A stretch of DNA of 64,000 nucleotides from Saccopteryx bilineata (GCF_036850765.1 NC_089493.1:13579632-13643631), one strand, 5' to 3'; numbered from the stretch's first letter, positions 1 through 11,470 are shown. Program-made: numbers and translations. The notes: generated from the sequence alone by a model not told the origin.

Positions 1-273
1 GGGTGGTGGGCATGAGGATTTGCGTCTGGGGGGTGAGGGGGGCCTGGGAGACCTGAGATGGAGGGTTCAATACCTGTCTGTGGTCTCAGGGCGGATCGTG
101 ACGGTGAGGCTCAGTGCTGGAGAAGAGGGAGGAATGGGGTCTTGACCAAAGCACAGGGAAGCGGAGGGGGAGATCCTAACAGGGACACCTGGAACTCTGG
201 GGTCTCAACTGGCTTCCAGTCTCTTCCTCCCCCATCGGATCCCTAGGACGAGCGGCAATCTAGTGGTGAGAGT
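1..273. other. no gene or repeat recognised
   Basis: GC-rich unique-looking sequence. A short open frame exists but has no recognisable domain. I see nothing I can name here. Confidence 0.4.
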
Positions 274-470
274 CTAGACTGTGCCGTGAGACGATGGTTC
301 CCAGCTCCGCTCTCAGTAACCCCAGGCGAGTTACTCACTCTTTCTGTGTTTCCCTTTCTCCATCTGTAAAAGGGGGCCAAGAAGAGTAGCCACCGTGAAG
401 GGTTGTTGTGAGCAGGACGTGAGTTGATTTATGGAAGGTGCTAGAAGAATGCCTGGCACACGGGCCCTGG
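274..470 (+). repeat. MIR SINE fragment
   Basis: The order of motifs matches the ancient mammalian MIR element in sense orientation. A 'gagttactcactctttctgtgtttcc' type segment is followed by 'catctgtaaaa', a 'gggttgttgtgagcaggacgtgagtt' type segment and a 'gcctggcacac' end. It is old and diverged, as expected for MIR. Assignment is from memory of the family consensus. Confidence 0.7.
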
Positions 471-639
471 TCTGTTCTCCTGTCTTTATAAACCATGCCC
501 CAGACCTCCTGCTCCTCTCTGCATTGTCCCGGCACTAGTCCGAGCGGCTGCATCACCCACCGTCCCCGCGGGGTGCTCTCTCCATGCCCACACTCCCCCA
601 CTCCCGCGCCGCAGCCAGAGTGCCTGCTATGAAACTGCA

Positions 640-990
640 CAGCAACCCATGTCACTCCTCTGCCTACAGTCTTCCTGTGAGCTCTCGTCCGTGGCATTTA
701 GAATCAAGTCGCAAATCACTGTTCCTGGATCAGAGCCTCGCTCACCACCTGGCCTCCCTCGCCACCTCGTTGCCTCGCCCACTGAGCTCCCGGTTCGCTC
801 ACCTTGCTCTTCTTGAACAGGCCAAGCGCACTCCTGCTCTGGGCCTGTGCCCCAGCTGCTCCCTCTAGCCTGGATTATTCTTTCCCGGAGTCCGTGCATG
901 GCTAGACTCTTCCTGTCCCTCGGTCTCAGCGGAGGTCTGCCGTGACCCCCATGTCACGTGGCCTCTGCTCACTCACTTTATTCGTGCCTA
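640..990 (+). repeat. L2 LINE 3' fragment
   Basis: The segment follows the L2 3' region in sense orientation. A 'tgcctacagtcttcc' start is followed by 'tagaatcaagtc', a run of 'cacctggcctccctcgccacc', 'gaacaggccaagcgcactcctgc', and 'ctgctccctctagcctgga'. A 94-codon open frame across this interval is a by-product of the repeat and not a gene. Confidence 0.7.
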
Positions 991-1802
991 TTTTAATTCT
1001 CCGCACGGTAATCACTACCCTTTTGCATTTTCTTGGGTTTGTTTGTTGAGGTCTGTTTTGCCAGACCATCTTCCCAAAAGGAGAGGCTAAGACAAGGACT
1101 AAGTGCCCACGATTTATTTGGAAGATATTTCCAGAAGGAGGGGGTGAGGATGCAGGGAGGATGAGACAGGAAGGGTAAGACAGGGAGGGTGTAAATTTAA
1201 TTACATACATACAAATGGGCACCCTGCTAACAGGAGAGAGAGACCTCACATGCAGGAGAGATTCAGAGACAGAAAGGGAACATGGGTCTATGAGCCATTC
1301 TGAGCTAGGCAGGGATGAGATAAGGGGCCTCGGGGTCAGTGCGGAATGACAGGAGCAGATATTTAGTGAGCGGAAGTTTTCCCCGTCATGTAGGTGGGTC
1401 GAAAGGAGATGATGGCAGATGATGTCTCATTATGGGCAAGGCCCCTTATTTATTCTTCTCGCAGCAAAAGGGAAATTTCTCTTGAGCCCAGCTAATTGCC
1501 TTTAGCTCAAAACAATCAGCATACCCCCAAAGGCACATCTTGAGGTGACTTGTTCTGAACCCCCACATTATCAACCTCTCTATTGGAGGGGAGGGGCTTT
1601 ATCCCATCAGGATGCCTGGGAAGCACACGGAGTGCCTCCCAGAGTGGTCCTGCTGAGAGATGGGAGGCTGAAGCCTTCGCTGCCCGCCAGCCCCCGTCAG
1701 GGGAGGGCTGCCTCTGGGGCGCTCATTCCCCACCTGCCAGGTGGCGCTTGTCTGAGGGCCAAGCTGGTTCTGGCGGCAAGGCCGTACAGGAGGAGGCTCC
1801 GG
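991..1802. other. no gene recognised; purine-rich unique sequence
   Basis: The interval contains purine-rich stretches near 1120-1260 and an AT-richer part to about 1560. It could be an old LTR fragment, but I cannot match it to a family. No coding signal is evident. Confidence 0.35.
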
Positions 1803-3748
1803 CAGCCTGGGGCTGGTCAGTGCTTCCCACCCCAGCCGGGGCTAACCGGGGCAGCCTGGGGCCGGTCAGTGCTTCCCACCCCAGCCGGGGCTAACCGGGG
1901 CAGCCTGGGGCTGGGCAGTGCTTCCTACCTCAGCCGGGGCTAACCTCAGAGGCAGCCTGGGGCCGGTCAGTGCTCCCCACCTCAGCCGGGGCTAACCGGG
2001 GCAGCCTGGGGCCGGTCAGTGCTTCCCGCCTCAGCCGGGGCTAACCGGGGCAGCCTGGGGCTGGTCAGTGCTCCCCACCTCAGCCGGGGCTAACCTCAGA
2101 GGCAGCCTGGGGCCGGTCAGTGCTTCCCACCTCAGCCGGGGCTAACCGGGGCAGCCTGGGGCTGGTCAGTGCTCCCCACCTCAGCCGGGGCTAACCGGGG
2201 CAGCCTGGGGCTGGTCAGTGCTCCCCACCTCAGCCGGGGCTAACCGGGGCAGCCTGGGGCTGGTCAGTGCTCCCCACCTCAGCCGGGGCTAACCTCAGAG
2301 GCAGCCTGGGGCCGGTCAGTGCTTCCCACCCCAGCCGGGGCTAACCGGGGCAGCCTGGGGCTGGGCAGTGCTTCCTACCTCAGCCGGGGCTAACCTCAGA
2401 GGCAGCCTGGGGCCGGTCAGTGCTTCCCACCTCAGCCGGGGCTAACCAGGGCAGCCTGGGGCCGGTCAGTGCTCCCCACCTCAGCCGGGGCTAACCGGGG
2501 CAGCCTGGGGCCGGTCAGTGCTCCCCGCCTCAGCCGGGGCTAACCGGGGCAGCCTGGGGCCGGTCAGTGCTCCCCACCTCAGCCGGGGCTAACCTCAGAG
2601 GCAGCCTGGGGCCGGTCAGTGCTTCCCGCCTCAGCTGGGGCTAACCTCAGAGGCAGCCTGGGGCCGGTCAGTGCTTCCCGCCTCAGCCGGGGCTAACCGG
2701 GGCAGCCTGGGGCCGGTCAGTGCTCCCCACCTCAGCCAGGGCTAACCGGGGCAGCCTGGGGCCGGTCAGTGCTTCCCGCCTCAGCCGGGGCTAACCGGGG
2801 CAGCCTGGGGCCGGTCAGTGCTCCCCACCTCAGCCGGGGCTAACCGGGGCAGCCTGGGGCCGGTCAGTGCTTCCCACCTCAGCCAGGGCTAACCAGGGCA
2901 GCCTGGGGCCGGTCAGTGCTTCCCACCCCAGCCGGGGCTAACCGGGGCAGCCTGGGGCCGGTCAGTGCTCCCCACCTCAGCCAGGGCTAACCAGGGCAGC
3001 CTGGGGCCGGTCAGTGCTTCCCACCCCAGCCGGGGCTAACCGGGGCAGCCTGGGGCCGGTCAGTGCTCCCCACCCCAGCCGGGGCTAACCTCAGAGGCAG
3101 CCTGGGGCCGGTCAGTGCTTCCCACCTCAGCCGGGGCTAACCGGGGCAGCCTGGGGCCGGTCAGTGCTCCCCACCTCAGCCAGGGCTAACCTCAGAGGCA
3201 TCCTGGGGCCGGTCAGTGCTTCCCACCTCAGCCGGGGCTAACCTCAGAGGCAGCCTGGGGCCGGTCAGTGCTCCCCACCCCAGCCGGGGCTAACCGGGGC
3301 AGCCTGGGGCCGGTCAGTGCTTCCCACCCCAGCCGGGGCTAACCTCAGAGGCAGCCTGGGCCGGTCAGTGCTTCCCACCTCAGCCAGGGCTAACCTCAGA
3401 GGCAGCCTGGGGCCGGTCAGTGCTTCCCACCTCAGCCGGGGCTAACCGGGGCAGCCTGGGGCCGGTCAGTGCTTCCCACCCCAGCCGGGGCTAACCGGGG
3501 CAGCCTGGGGCTGGTCAGTGCTTCCCACCCCAGCCGGGGCTAACCGGGGCAGCCTGGGGCCGGTCAGTGCTTCCCACCCCAGCCGGGGCTAACCGGGGCA
3601 GCCTGGGGCCGGTCAGTGCTTCCCACCCCAGCCGGGGCTAACCGGGGCAGCCTGGGGCCGGTCAGTGCTTCCCACCCCAGCCGGGGCTAACCGGGGCAGC
3701 CTGGGGCCGGTCAGTGCTTCCCGCCTCAGCCGGGGTAACCGCAGAGGC
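1803..3748. repeat. GC-rich minisatellite, about 39 units of 49 or 52 bp
   Basis: The unit begins 'cagcctggggccggtcagtg', continues through 'cttcccacctcagccggggc' and ends 'taaccgggg' (49 bp) or 'taacctcagagg' (52 bp). I counted about 39 units, of which about 11 are the 52-bp form plus a degenerate last unit. Unit variants include ctggtcag or ccggtcag, cttccc or ctcccc, and cacccc, cacctc or cgcctc. A rare variant with 'ctgggcagtgcttcctacc' occurs twice, at about 1901 and 2351, exactly 450 bp apart with a matching preceding unit, so blocks of units have been duplicated. Open frames through the array reflect base composition and are not genes. Confidence 0.95.
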
Positions 3749-3849
3749 AGGCGGTACCCGGGCGGGCGAGGTCTCTGCCTGACCACTTCCCCCATCATGG
3801 CGTAAGCTCCAGGTGGGTGGGCACTGCCGCTCTGTTCAGTGCGCATCCC

Positions 3850-4455
3850 AAGAGCCCAGCACAGGGCCTGCCAGACAGGAGTATCAGCAAATGTTAGCTG
3901 AAGGAACTTAATCCTTTCATTAAAAGGGGTATAGGTGCTGCTGTCATCTTCATTTTTATTTATTTATTTGTTTGTTTTTTTGTATTTTTCTGAAGTGAGA
4001 ATTGGGGAGGCAGTCAGACTCCCGCAAGCACTCAACTGGGTTCCACCTGGCACGCCCACCAGGGGGTGATGCTCTGCCCATCTGGGGTATTGCTCCATTG
4101 CAACCGGAGACATACTAGCACTTGAGGAGGAGGCCATGGAGCTGTCCTCAGTGCCTGGGCCAACTTTGCTCCAATGGAGCCTCGGCTGCGGGAGGGGAAG
4201 AGAGAGACAGAGAGGAAGGAGAGGGGGACGGGTGGAGAAGCAGATGGGCGCTTCTCCTGTGTGCCTTGGCTGGGAATCAAACCTGGGACTTCCACACGCT
4301 AGACTGACGCTCTATCACTAAGCCAACTGGCCAGGGCTCATCTTCATTTTTAGATGGGAAAATGAAGACTCGTCTTTTTTACCTGGGTCGCCCAGCTCAA
4401 GGGTGGTGCAGCTGGGATATCAACGCAGGCTGCCTGCCTCTGCACCCAACCTCTG
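3850..4455. repeat. L2/MIR-type fragments split by a SINE
   Basis: About 3855-3910 resembles the sense 3' end of L2 or MIR ('gcacagggcctgcc' then 'agcaaatgttagctga'). Sequence on both sides of the SINE at 3959-4337 (3944-3958 and 4338-4455) joins into a MIR-like antisense piece with 'tcatttttagatgggaaaatga' and 'tgggatatcaacgcaggctg'. Confidence 0.5.
3959..4337 (-). mobile_element. Rhin-1-like tRNA-derived SINE
   Basis: A complete SINE on the minus strand. The A-rich tail appears as T-rich sequence at 3959-3990 and the tRNA-like head lies at about 4260-4337, ending in 'ccagggc' on the plus strand. It is flanked by a perfect 15-bp target duplication, tcatcttcattttta, at 3944-3958 and 4338-4352. 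This is a typical LINE-mobilised insertion. Confidence 0.92.
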
Positions 4456-5870
4456 ACCTAAAATAACTCATTTTATCTGTAGCTATGGTTACTGAGAAAT
4501 ATTATTAGACTTGATCACCAAATTTAGTATTGGCAGTATTGTGCGTTTAGGTGCTTTTCAGAGATTGCCTTAGTGACATGGCATAATCGCTTTCACATTG
4601 CATCAGAGTGTCACTAGAGGATGAATAAGAATGAAGCATGAGAATGGATCAAAGGCCTCAGAGGGTAGGATGAACCCCTGCATCTGGCCAGGCTTGATCT
4701 AAGGTTCCGGGGGGAAATGGGGAGCACCCCTATGGTGGCCCACAGCTGGAGCCTTGCAGCGGGCTCAGCATCCCTTTTCGTGTGAAGGGCCCCACACTAA
4801 ATAGGCTTTGGGAGCCGTATAATCTCTGTGGCAGCTGCTCACCTCTGCCATTGTAGCATGAAAAGTGGCCACGGAGAACGTGTAAACAAATGAGCATGAT
4901 GGTGTTCCAATAACATTTTATTTACAAAATTGTGACAGGCCAGATTTGGGCTGTGGCTCGCCCTATGAGAAGGCAGTAGTCCAGAGCCTCTGATTCTTCA
5001 AGAGAAGATGGGAATCGGAATTTTTTTGTGAAATTTCCCAATTCGGAAACTATCACACAGACTGCCAGTTTGCACTCCCTGATTTAGTGACTTGCCCTGT
5101 TTCCTGGGAGGTTTGTCTACTGCTGTTCAGGAAATGGGACATCAGCCACCCTAACACATGTGGCATGTGGAAAACACTGTAGTTCAGAAGGGAGAAAATT
5201 TCCTCTGCATTGGGTAGGAGTTGCTGATAACTGTGGAAAAGGTGGTGTTAGCTGAGGTTTAAAAGGTAGGTGATGTTTTGCCATGTAACATTTACAGTGT
5301 GGGAGCATTCCCAGCAAAGGCAATGGTAGGAACAAAACTCTCTGGGGACCCACAAACATTCCTTAGGAAAGGGAGCAGGAGGTGATGGCTGGACAGCAGG
5401 GGATGGGGGCACGGACTGCCAAGGAGTGCGGGGTCCAGAGTGCAGACCCTGAGCAGTGCTCACACGGGCCCTCAGGGAGGTGGAAGTTAGCAACGCCCAC
5501 TAAAGACCGGAGCCTGGTGGGGTAAAATAAAATCAATTATGTATGTATGAAGAGATGGAACAGTCTTAACAGTAGTTATTTGGGGGGAGTAGGACTTATG
5601 ATGGAATTTCACACTTGATATATTTCTGAAGTGTTAATTTATTTTACAATGAACATCTAATTACTTTTATAAACAGAAAATAATAATAAAGATATTTCTA
5701 GTCTGGAAAAAAGTAGCATGGACTTGAGAACTGTAAATAAAAAGTCACATTAATTGCTTTGCATTTTGGGTTCCTTTATAAATAAAAGTCAATATAAGTA
5801 AAAGTTTTAAATTTCAGTATCTGTCATGGTGTTGGCAGACAGGGAAATGTCCCCAGGGACCCAGGTCAGC
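4456..5870. other. no gene recognised; AT-rich 3' part
   Basis: No confident repeat or gene. About 5560-5700 is AT-rich and loosely resembles the 3' end of an old L1 ('acaatgaacatctaattacttttat'), which I cannot confirm. Small open frames here have no recognisable features. Confidence 0.35.
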
Positions 5871-5887
5871 GGGGGGGGGGGGGGGGG
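5871..5887 (+). repeat. G17 homopolymer
   Basis: An uninterrupted run of 17 G residues, directly visible. Such a run can form G-quadruplex structure and is prone to length error in assemblies. Confidence 0.95.
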
Positions 5888-6224
5888 ACACTGCCATGGG
5901 CTCACACATCAGGCCGAGATGCCTCCCATCCCACCCCAGGTGACAGCAGCTACAAAGGCAGAAGTCATCCAGTCTTCACACTCGCAGGGAAGCCCCTTGC
6001 TAGGCTAACAGTGAAATCCATCTCTAATTATAAGAAGTTACAGGCTCTTTAAACGCACAGCTGTGTGTGTAAGCAACCCATTACCATTGTGTCAAGCCAC
6101 TGAGCGGGAAAATGAATTTTGATACTTGCAGTTCCAATGCAGTCAACACCCAGCTGACAGTCAATTACATTGTTCGCATTTGTATAGCTCACTTCTTCCC
6201 CCCATTTTTAGGAATAACTTCACT
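5888..6224. other. no gene or repeat recognised
   Basis: Mixed-composition sequence with no feature I can name. Confidence 0.35.
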
Positions 6225-6241
6225 ATTAACGTGCTTCTTTC

Positions 6242-6604
6242 TTCTTTTTGTATTTTTCTGAAGTGAGAAGCGGGGAGGCAGAGAGACAGACTCCCACATG
6301 TGCCCAACTGGGATCCACCTGGCAAAGCCCCTACTGGTCAATGCTCTGCCCATCTAGGGCCATTGCTTGACAACTGAGCTATTTTAGTGCCTGAGGCAGA
6401 GGGCCTGGAGCCATCCTCAGCACCTGGGCCAACTTTGCTCCAATGGAGCCTTGGCTGTGGGAGGGGAAGAGAGAGACAAGAGAGGAAGGAGGGAGGGGTG
6501 GAGAAGCAAATGGGCGCTTCTCCTATGTACCCTGAGCAGGAATTGAACCCGGGACTTCCACATTCCAGGCCGATGCTCTACCACTGAGCCAACAAGCCAG
6601 GGCC
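6242..6604 (-). mobile_element. Rhin-1-like SINE
   Basis: Minus-strand copy with the tail near 6242-6260 and the tRNA-like head ending at 'gccagggcc' on the plus strand. The flanks carry a diverged target duplication: 'attaacgtgcttctttc' before and 'cttaacacgcttctttc' after. The mismatches suggest an older insertion than the perfectly duplicated copies elsewhere. Confidence 0.88.
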
Positions 6605-7000
6605 TTAACACGCTTCTTTCATTTGTTCCCAATGTGTCATTTTTAAAAATAAGAATAGGAGCGTTGGCCACACTGCAGAAAAGCGGGGGAGGGGGTTGTC
6701 ACACTGCCACATCATGTACCACGTCGCTGGCGGGAAAGTGCCAGGTGCAGTGAGGGAGCCAGTGACCCCCCGCTGCAAGGAGAAAGGAAGCCCAAGGCCA
6801 GGAGAAAGCTCACCACGTTTCTGTGTGTTTACTTTGGCTCTTTTAAAATGAGCACAAACATAAAAAGAAGAAACAGGAATTAGAAAAACTCCCTAAACTG
6901 CTCTGTGACCTGTCATTTGTCCTACAAACGAATTTCACTGCCTGTTTCTGTGTCGAGGTGTGCTCTGTTCTTCTCATTTCTCTCTCATTGTCTGTTGTAG
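6605..7000. other. no gene recognised; ends in a splice-acceptor-like tract
   Basis: Nothing is recognised up to about 6955. Bases 6961-7000 form a pyrimidine-rich stretch ending in 'tctgttgtag', which has the shape of a mammalian 3' splice site. Confidence 0.35.
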
Positions 7001-7420
7001 CCGGAGAGGTCCACAGGGAAGTACTCACAAAAGGAGCCCTGTGACTTAAAAAACCAAGCTGGTGGTGGCCTTTCATCCTCCCAAACGGTATGGAGGAGCT
7101 GGCTGGGACTACAGCCGCCTCCGTTCAGCCCGGAAGGAGGGCAGCAGAGATGGGAGCACCTTCCCTGCCTCCAGTCCCCGGCCCCCCGGCCCCCCGGAGC
7201 CTTCCTCCTCCGTCTACTCCACTGTACACCGAGGGAGGAGATGAGGGACTCCTGCCGCAAAGGGCTCAGAACCCGGCTGGACAGACAGCCGCCGAAGGAA
7301 CCATTTTATCACACGATGCTATGTGCTGTGTTTGTTATGACAACCATGGGTATGGACTATTGTATTTTCAGTGAAACCTTAGACTGTTCAGATTTTAGCA
7401 AGAAACAGGAACAAAAATAA
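7001..7420 (+). CDS. candidate terminal exon, product unknown
   Basis: Immediately after a strong-looking 3' splice-site tract (6961-7000) one frame stays open for 139 codons to a TAA at 7418-7420. The stop overlaps an AATAAA signal at 7416-7421. The predicted peptide starts PERSTGKYSQKEPCDLKNQ, has a proline-rich middle (about residues 40-80) and ends SDFSKKQEQK. I do not recognise it. The frame has no early ATG, so it could only be a downstream exon. Two other frames are also open over the GC-rich part (7062-7374), which weakens the case. The chance of an open run this long somewhere in the window is substantial, so this is a weak candidate only. Confidence 0.2.
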   Translation, partial: PERSTGKYSQKEPCDLKNQAGGGLSSSQTVWRSWLGLQPPPFSPEGGQQRWEHLPCLQSPAPRPPGAFLLRLLHCTPREEMRDSCRKGLRTRLDRQPPKEPFYHTMLCAVFVMTTMGMDYCIFSETLDCSDFSKKQEQK

Positions 7421-10206
7421 ACCTATATAGAATCAATGAGTAAGTCTGTATCCCTGCTTTAAGGGAGAAGACTAATGCTGTCTATGATGTCCTTCTTAAA
7501 AGATACTCCTTCTGGGTTCAGGATTTAACTGGTCAGAGTCTCCAGTTACCCCATCTCCAGACCCCCCACCTTAGTCTGTCACCTGCTCCCTGCTCCCTGT
7601 TTGCCCTTGGAAGGGGCCTGTCGCGTGGGAACCACAGGAGCAGAAGCAAAGCTCTGTGACGGGCAAACAGAAGGCCTGCTCATACATCAGAGACCGTCTA
7701 CACTGCGGGCTCGGTTTGCAGGAAGTGAGGAAACAGCAGGCCGGTGACACGGAGTGTACCCACCCAGTGTGCACGAACGTCCCTGACACTCAGCCTTTTG
7801 CTAGTCCCCAACCCATCTGCTCTTGTCCACCTTCCGGTCACTTTTCATGACTCTCAGACCAACCTGCCCCTTGGGTAACACGTTTCTATTTCCAGACGCC
7901 ACCTGGCTTGTCTGTCCATCCAAGTGCTCAGCTTACTCAGGCCAGGCGAGCGTGACCTGCAGGTGGCCTGTGTCCCGAGGCCCGCCTCCACATTTCCGGC
8001 ACCTGTGGAGTAGTTCCACTCGTGCCAGGTGAGTCTCAGCAGCTGGATGCTTGTTCTATCTCTCCTGGGGAAGGACGTGGCTGCTCTACATCCCCTCCTA
8101 TCCCACGGACTGTGGGTCTCTCTGAGAAGTCAGGCCGGGCGCTTTGGAAAACCTCTTTAACACTCCATGAGAAAGGCCACGCATCTAACTCACTCAGGAT
8201 GAAAGCTTCCTTCTCTGGAAGAGCCAGCAGCATGGTCTGGGGCTGAAGTGCAAGCCCAGCGCCCCCCACCCACCCGACAAGGCCAGGCATTTCTCATGCC
8301 CACCTGTGACTCGGAAGCCACAGCCTACCGATGACACCACGGGCTGTCGTCTCTGATGCTTATCTGTGAGTCTCTGAAAATCACCCACTACAGGTAGACA
8401 AAGGTGGGGAAGGTCCTCACCACTGGACAGTCATGGTCATCAAAGGAAACAACAACAACAATGGAACCTCAACAGCTTCAGGCGTTGGGAATCTGAGAAA
8501 TCCTGGCACCCTTGATCAGCCTGGAAACACTCCGAGGTGTCAGTGAACCGCGCGCCTCCCTCCCCCTGGACCTCGGTGAGGAATGCTGACCCCACACCAT
8601 GGCTGCGTGGCCGGCCAGCGGCCCGAGGATGCCCCAGGAGACGCTGTGTGGCGGCAGCACACTTCCCGTCTTTCCTTTGCCAAGAAGTCATCACGCACAT
8701 GGAGGCTTTTCTTTCATGAAACCCGCTTTATCCTTATCTTTGTTTTCTTTTTGAATGAGTCCCAGGTGTAGGACTAGGCAAAGATTGATGTGTTTTTATT
8801 GGAAGACCTGAGTCAGTAGCATGGAGGTGAGAGTCCCCTTTAAATGAACCACCAGGCCCAGCTCCTCCGTGAATTAACAATGGGCAGTACAGTGTGCTCG
8901 CAGAGGACTCTACAAGTAAGCTGGGGTGCAGTAGCACAAGCCGTGCAGCCAGAGTAAAACTCTCAAGTCAGTCCTGGGCACGATTAATAGGCTGTTTTCA
9001 GCCCCACAATTCTCAATGCAGGACAGCTCTGTCATCTGGAAAAGCACTTCTGTTCAGCAATTGCTACATTCTTTGGTATGTTTCTAATAACCACTTATTT
9101 TACAACAACATTTAATATGTGTTATTCCTAATAACATATCCATTGTAGAAAATTCAAAACATGTAGAAAAGCAGAGAAGAGAAATTAAAAAGCATTCTTA
9201 ATCATGCCATCCAGAAGGGAGCTGACACATTCTCTCTGTCACTGGCAGGATGGGGAGAAACACAGCGCGGGAGTGTGGGCATGAGATGAGCTTACAGCGT
9301 GAAGAACCCAGCACAACTTAAGGGCTACCTACTGTGAGCTGATAACTTCTTGATGCATTTCCTTTTCATCTTTGCACATATGTTTTACAAACTTTGTATC
9401 TTTCTATCGGAGAAATTTAATTTTTCTCAAAGTTCCGACCTGTGTTCGATTTCTGTTGGGTTCTGTGAATGCTTCCAAGGCTATGTTCTACAATATAAAC
9501 CGTAGTTGGAAGAAAGAGTCAAAAATTAAGAAGGGTCACCTCTGTGTGTTGGGGAATAGTGTGTATGCCTACCACTTGGACATGAACTTGCAGATACTTT
9601 TCCAGAGGCAATCATGTGTTTTTCCTCAAATCATACCACATTCTTATCTAGTCTCCCATCTTATCAACTGGGATGAGGTTCAAATTGCAATCACAAAAAG
9701 AAAGCAGTGCTCTGTGACCCGTGTGGAGGTTAGCCTGGCCACGTTAGCCTCATTAGTGTGAAGAATTCATCAGTCGAACTCACCAAACCCAACTGTGTCC
9801 TTAACAGTGCCTCACATGGGACCATTTCGCTCAGGAGTCTCCTTCGTGGGAGGGATGCTCTGTGGAGGGGACTGGCCTGCGCCCCATGACCTCAACCACA
9901 GCCTCAGCACCAGACACATGTCGTCGGTTCCAGACACAAGGGGGGCCCTGGGATTATACAGCGGAAAGGACCCAATCTCTCTTTTCTAGAAGCATACAGG
10001 GTTGTACTGAGGAGGCAAACAGCAAGCCCGCCTTAGAGGGCTCTATGAAAAGCACTCAAGAGGAGGTATTTTGGGGACAGCAAGGACCCAGGACAGGGAG
10101 CACTGCCTGGAAATGCAGGAAGCCTTGCCGAGGAGGCAGAGTTGAGCTGAATCTTAAAGGAGCAGTTTGAGTGTGTGGGGCAGACACAGGGGGAGAGAGG
10201 AATCCG
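7421..10206. other. no gene recognised
   Basis: Nearly 2.8 kb of unique-looking sequence. About 9090-9230 resembles old L1-type AT-rich sequence ('aaaattcaaaacatgtagaaaagcagagaag'). Several short open frames (for example 9372-9761, 129 codons) show no known domain or codon pattern. I cannot support any as a gene. Confidence 0.35.
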
Positions 10207-10300
10207 GAAGCATCGGGCGTGGTTCAAACCCCAGCTCGGTTACTCGCTAGCTCTGTCATCCCGGGCAAGTCCCCTAACTTCTCTGCGCCTATTTTGTTTT
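10207..10300 (+). repeat. MIR SINE fragment
   Basis: It shows MIR-like sense order: 'ggttcaaaccccagctcgg', 'ttactcgctagctctgtc', then 'gggcaagtcccctaacttctctgcgcct'. Confidence 0.65.
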
Positions 10301-10307
10301 TCTTTTA

Positions 10308-10308
10308 A

Positions 10309-10331
<23 letters not shown>
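10308..10331. repeat. (TA)n microsatellite
   Basis: About eleven TA dinucleotides, followed by a T run, at the junction between the MIR and the L1 fragment. Confidence 0.9.
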
Positions 10332-10334
<3 letters not shown>

Positions 10335-10340
<6 letters not shown>

Positions 10341-10665
10341 TCAGCTTTATTGAGATATACTATGCACCCTTTTAAAGCGCACAATTCATTTAAAGTGTAC
10401 AATAGTCACAGAATTGTTTAACCATCTCCACATCCATTTCAGAACATTTTCATCACCCTGTGAAGAAATGTCATAGCAGCAGCAGCAGTCCCTGCCCCCG
10501 GCTCTGGGCAGCCACTAATCGACGTCCCTCTCCGCCCTGCCTCTACCCATCTGCCTACTCGGGACATTTCATATACAGGAGGCTGCACAGTGCGGGTTCT
10601 TCTGTGACCGACTGGCTCCCTTCACCCGGTGTAATGTCTCTGAGGTCCGTGGTCATCTCATCATG
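10335..10665 (-). repeat. L1M LINE 3' fragment, antisense
   Basis: Landmarks of the ancient L1M 3' region read in antisense: 'tttattgagatatactatgc', 'cccttttaaagcgcacaattca', 'gaacattttcatcaccc', 'gcagccactaatcgac', 'gggacatttcatataca', and 'cttcacccggtgtaatgt'. A poly-CAG patch (about 10477-10489) lies inside. Confidence 0.75.
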
Positions 10666-10907
10666 TGCAGATGGAGAGCGGCACCCGCGCCCACCTCGGA
10701 TGTAGACTTCTGGGTGAGGTGTAGAGGAGACGAAGGCTGCCCAGCGTCTGGCACAGAGTAAATAATGCTCCTTCTCATAATGACGTTTCTGTGCAGAGCC
10801 GAGGAGGGGGACAGGTGGAACGTCTGTCCTGTCTGCAGTGGTCCCGTCATCTTTACACTCAGATGACAGAGTGACAAACCACGGCTCAGAAACACAGCTG
10901 CTCAAAG
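10666..10907. other. no gene or repeat recognised
   Basis: Short unique stretch. The antisense open frame across 10555-11016 (153 codons) covers the L1 piece and a tandem duplication, so I treat it as incidental. Confidence 0.35.
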
Positions 10908-11012
10908 TTGAAAGCGGTGCGTGGTGAGACGGGGGTGGGGGGGACGTGACCACAGAGGATGAAAGCGATGCGTGGTCACGTGGGTGGGGGGGACGTGACC
11001 ACAGAGGAGGGT
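10908..11012. repeat. two-copy tandem duplication with G-rich core
   Basis: Two copies of a roughly 52-54-bp unit. Each has 'gaaagcg(g/a)tgcgtggt', then a G-rich run of the form ggggtgggggg, then 'gacgtgaccacagagga'. Divergence between copies is small. Confidence 0.75.
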
Positions 11013-11194
11013 GCATCGGACTCCAAGGCAGGTGGCGTCATGGGCGAGCACAGAACGAGGATGACGACAACAGCACCCATCAGGGTGCCTTGAGAATGAG
11101 ACTGAGGACAGGGAACTAATGTGAAAATGGCAAGAGTCACTATTCTTATAAAACCTGCTCAAAAAGAACACGCGATGCAGCCCTGAGTGCCCCG

Positions 11195-11470
11195 CCCCGT
11201 GCCAGGCGCCCCGCACGTGCTGCCTCTGGTCCGCCTCCGCACGTGCTGCCTCTGGTCCGCCTCTGCACGTGCTGCCTCTGGTCCGCCTCCGCAGCCGGTG
11301 AGCTCCACGGGAGGGACTCCAACTCAGCGAGGCGCAAACTGAGGTTCAGGGGAGACCGAGAAATGTGCACCAGTTCTCACACCAAGTGTCTGCTAGTGGA
11401 GCCGGCATTCCAACGCGGGTCTGTCGGACGGAAGCTGATTCTCTTTCCACCACGCTCTGCTTTGTCACCG
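11195..11470 (-). repeat. MIR SINE, antisense, with internal 26-bp triplication
   Basis: Antisense MIR landmarks: 'cgtgccaggcgccccgcacgtg', 'gcgaggcgcaaactgaggttcagg', 'ggagccggcattccaacgcg'. Within it the 26-bp unit 'ccgcacgtgctgcctctggt' plus 'ccgcct' occurs three times in tandem (11211-11288). Confidence 0.6.

Noticed and set aside
1545..1943. 132-codon frame leading into the GC-rich array
   Set aside because: Most of it is minisatellite translation; frames on both strands are open because of base composition.
7040..7260. CpG island promoter
   Set aside because: GC-rich but short, with modest CpG content by eye and no promoter elements found.
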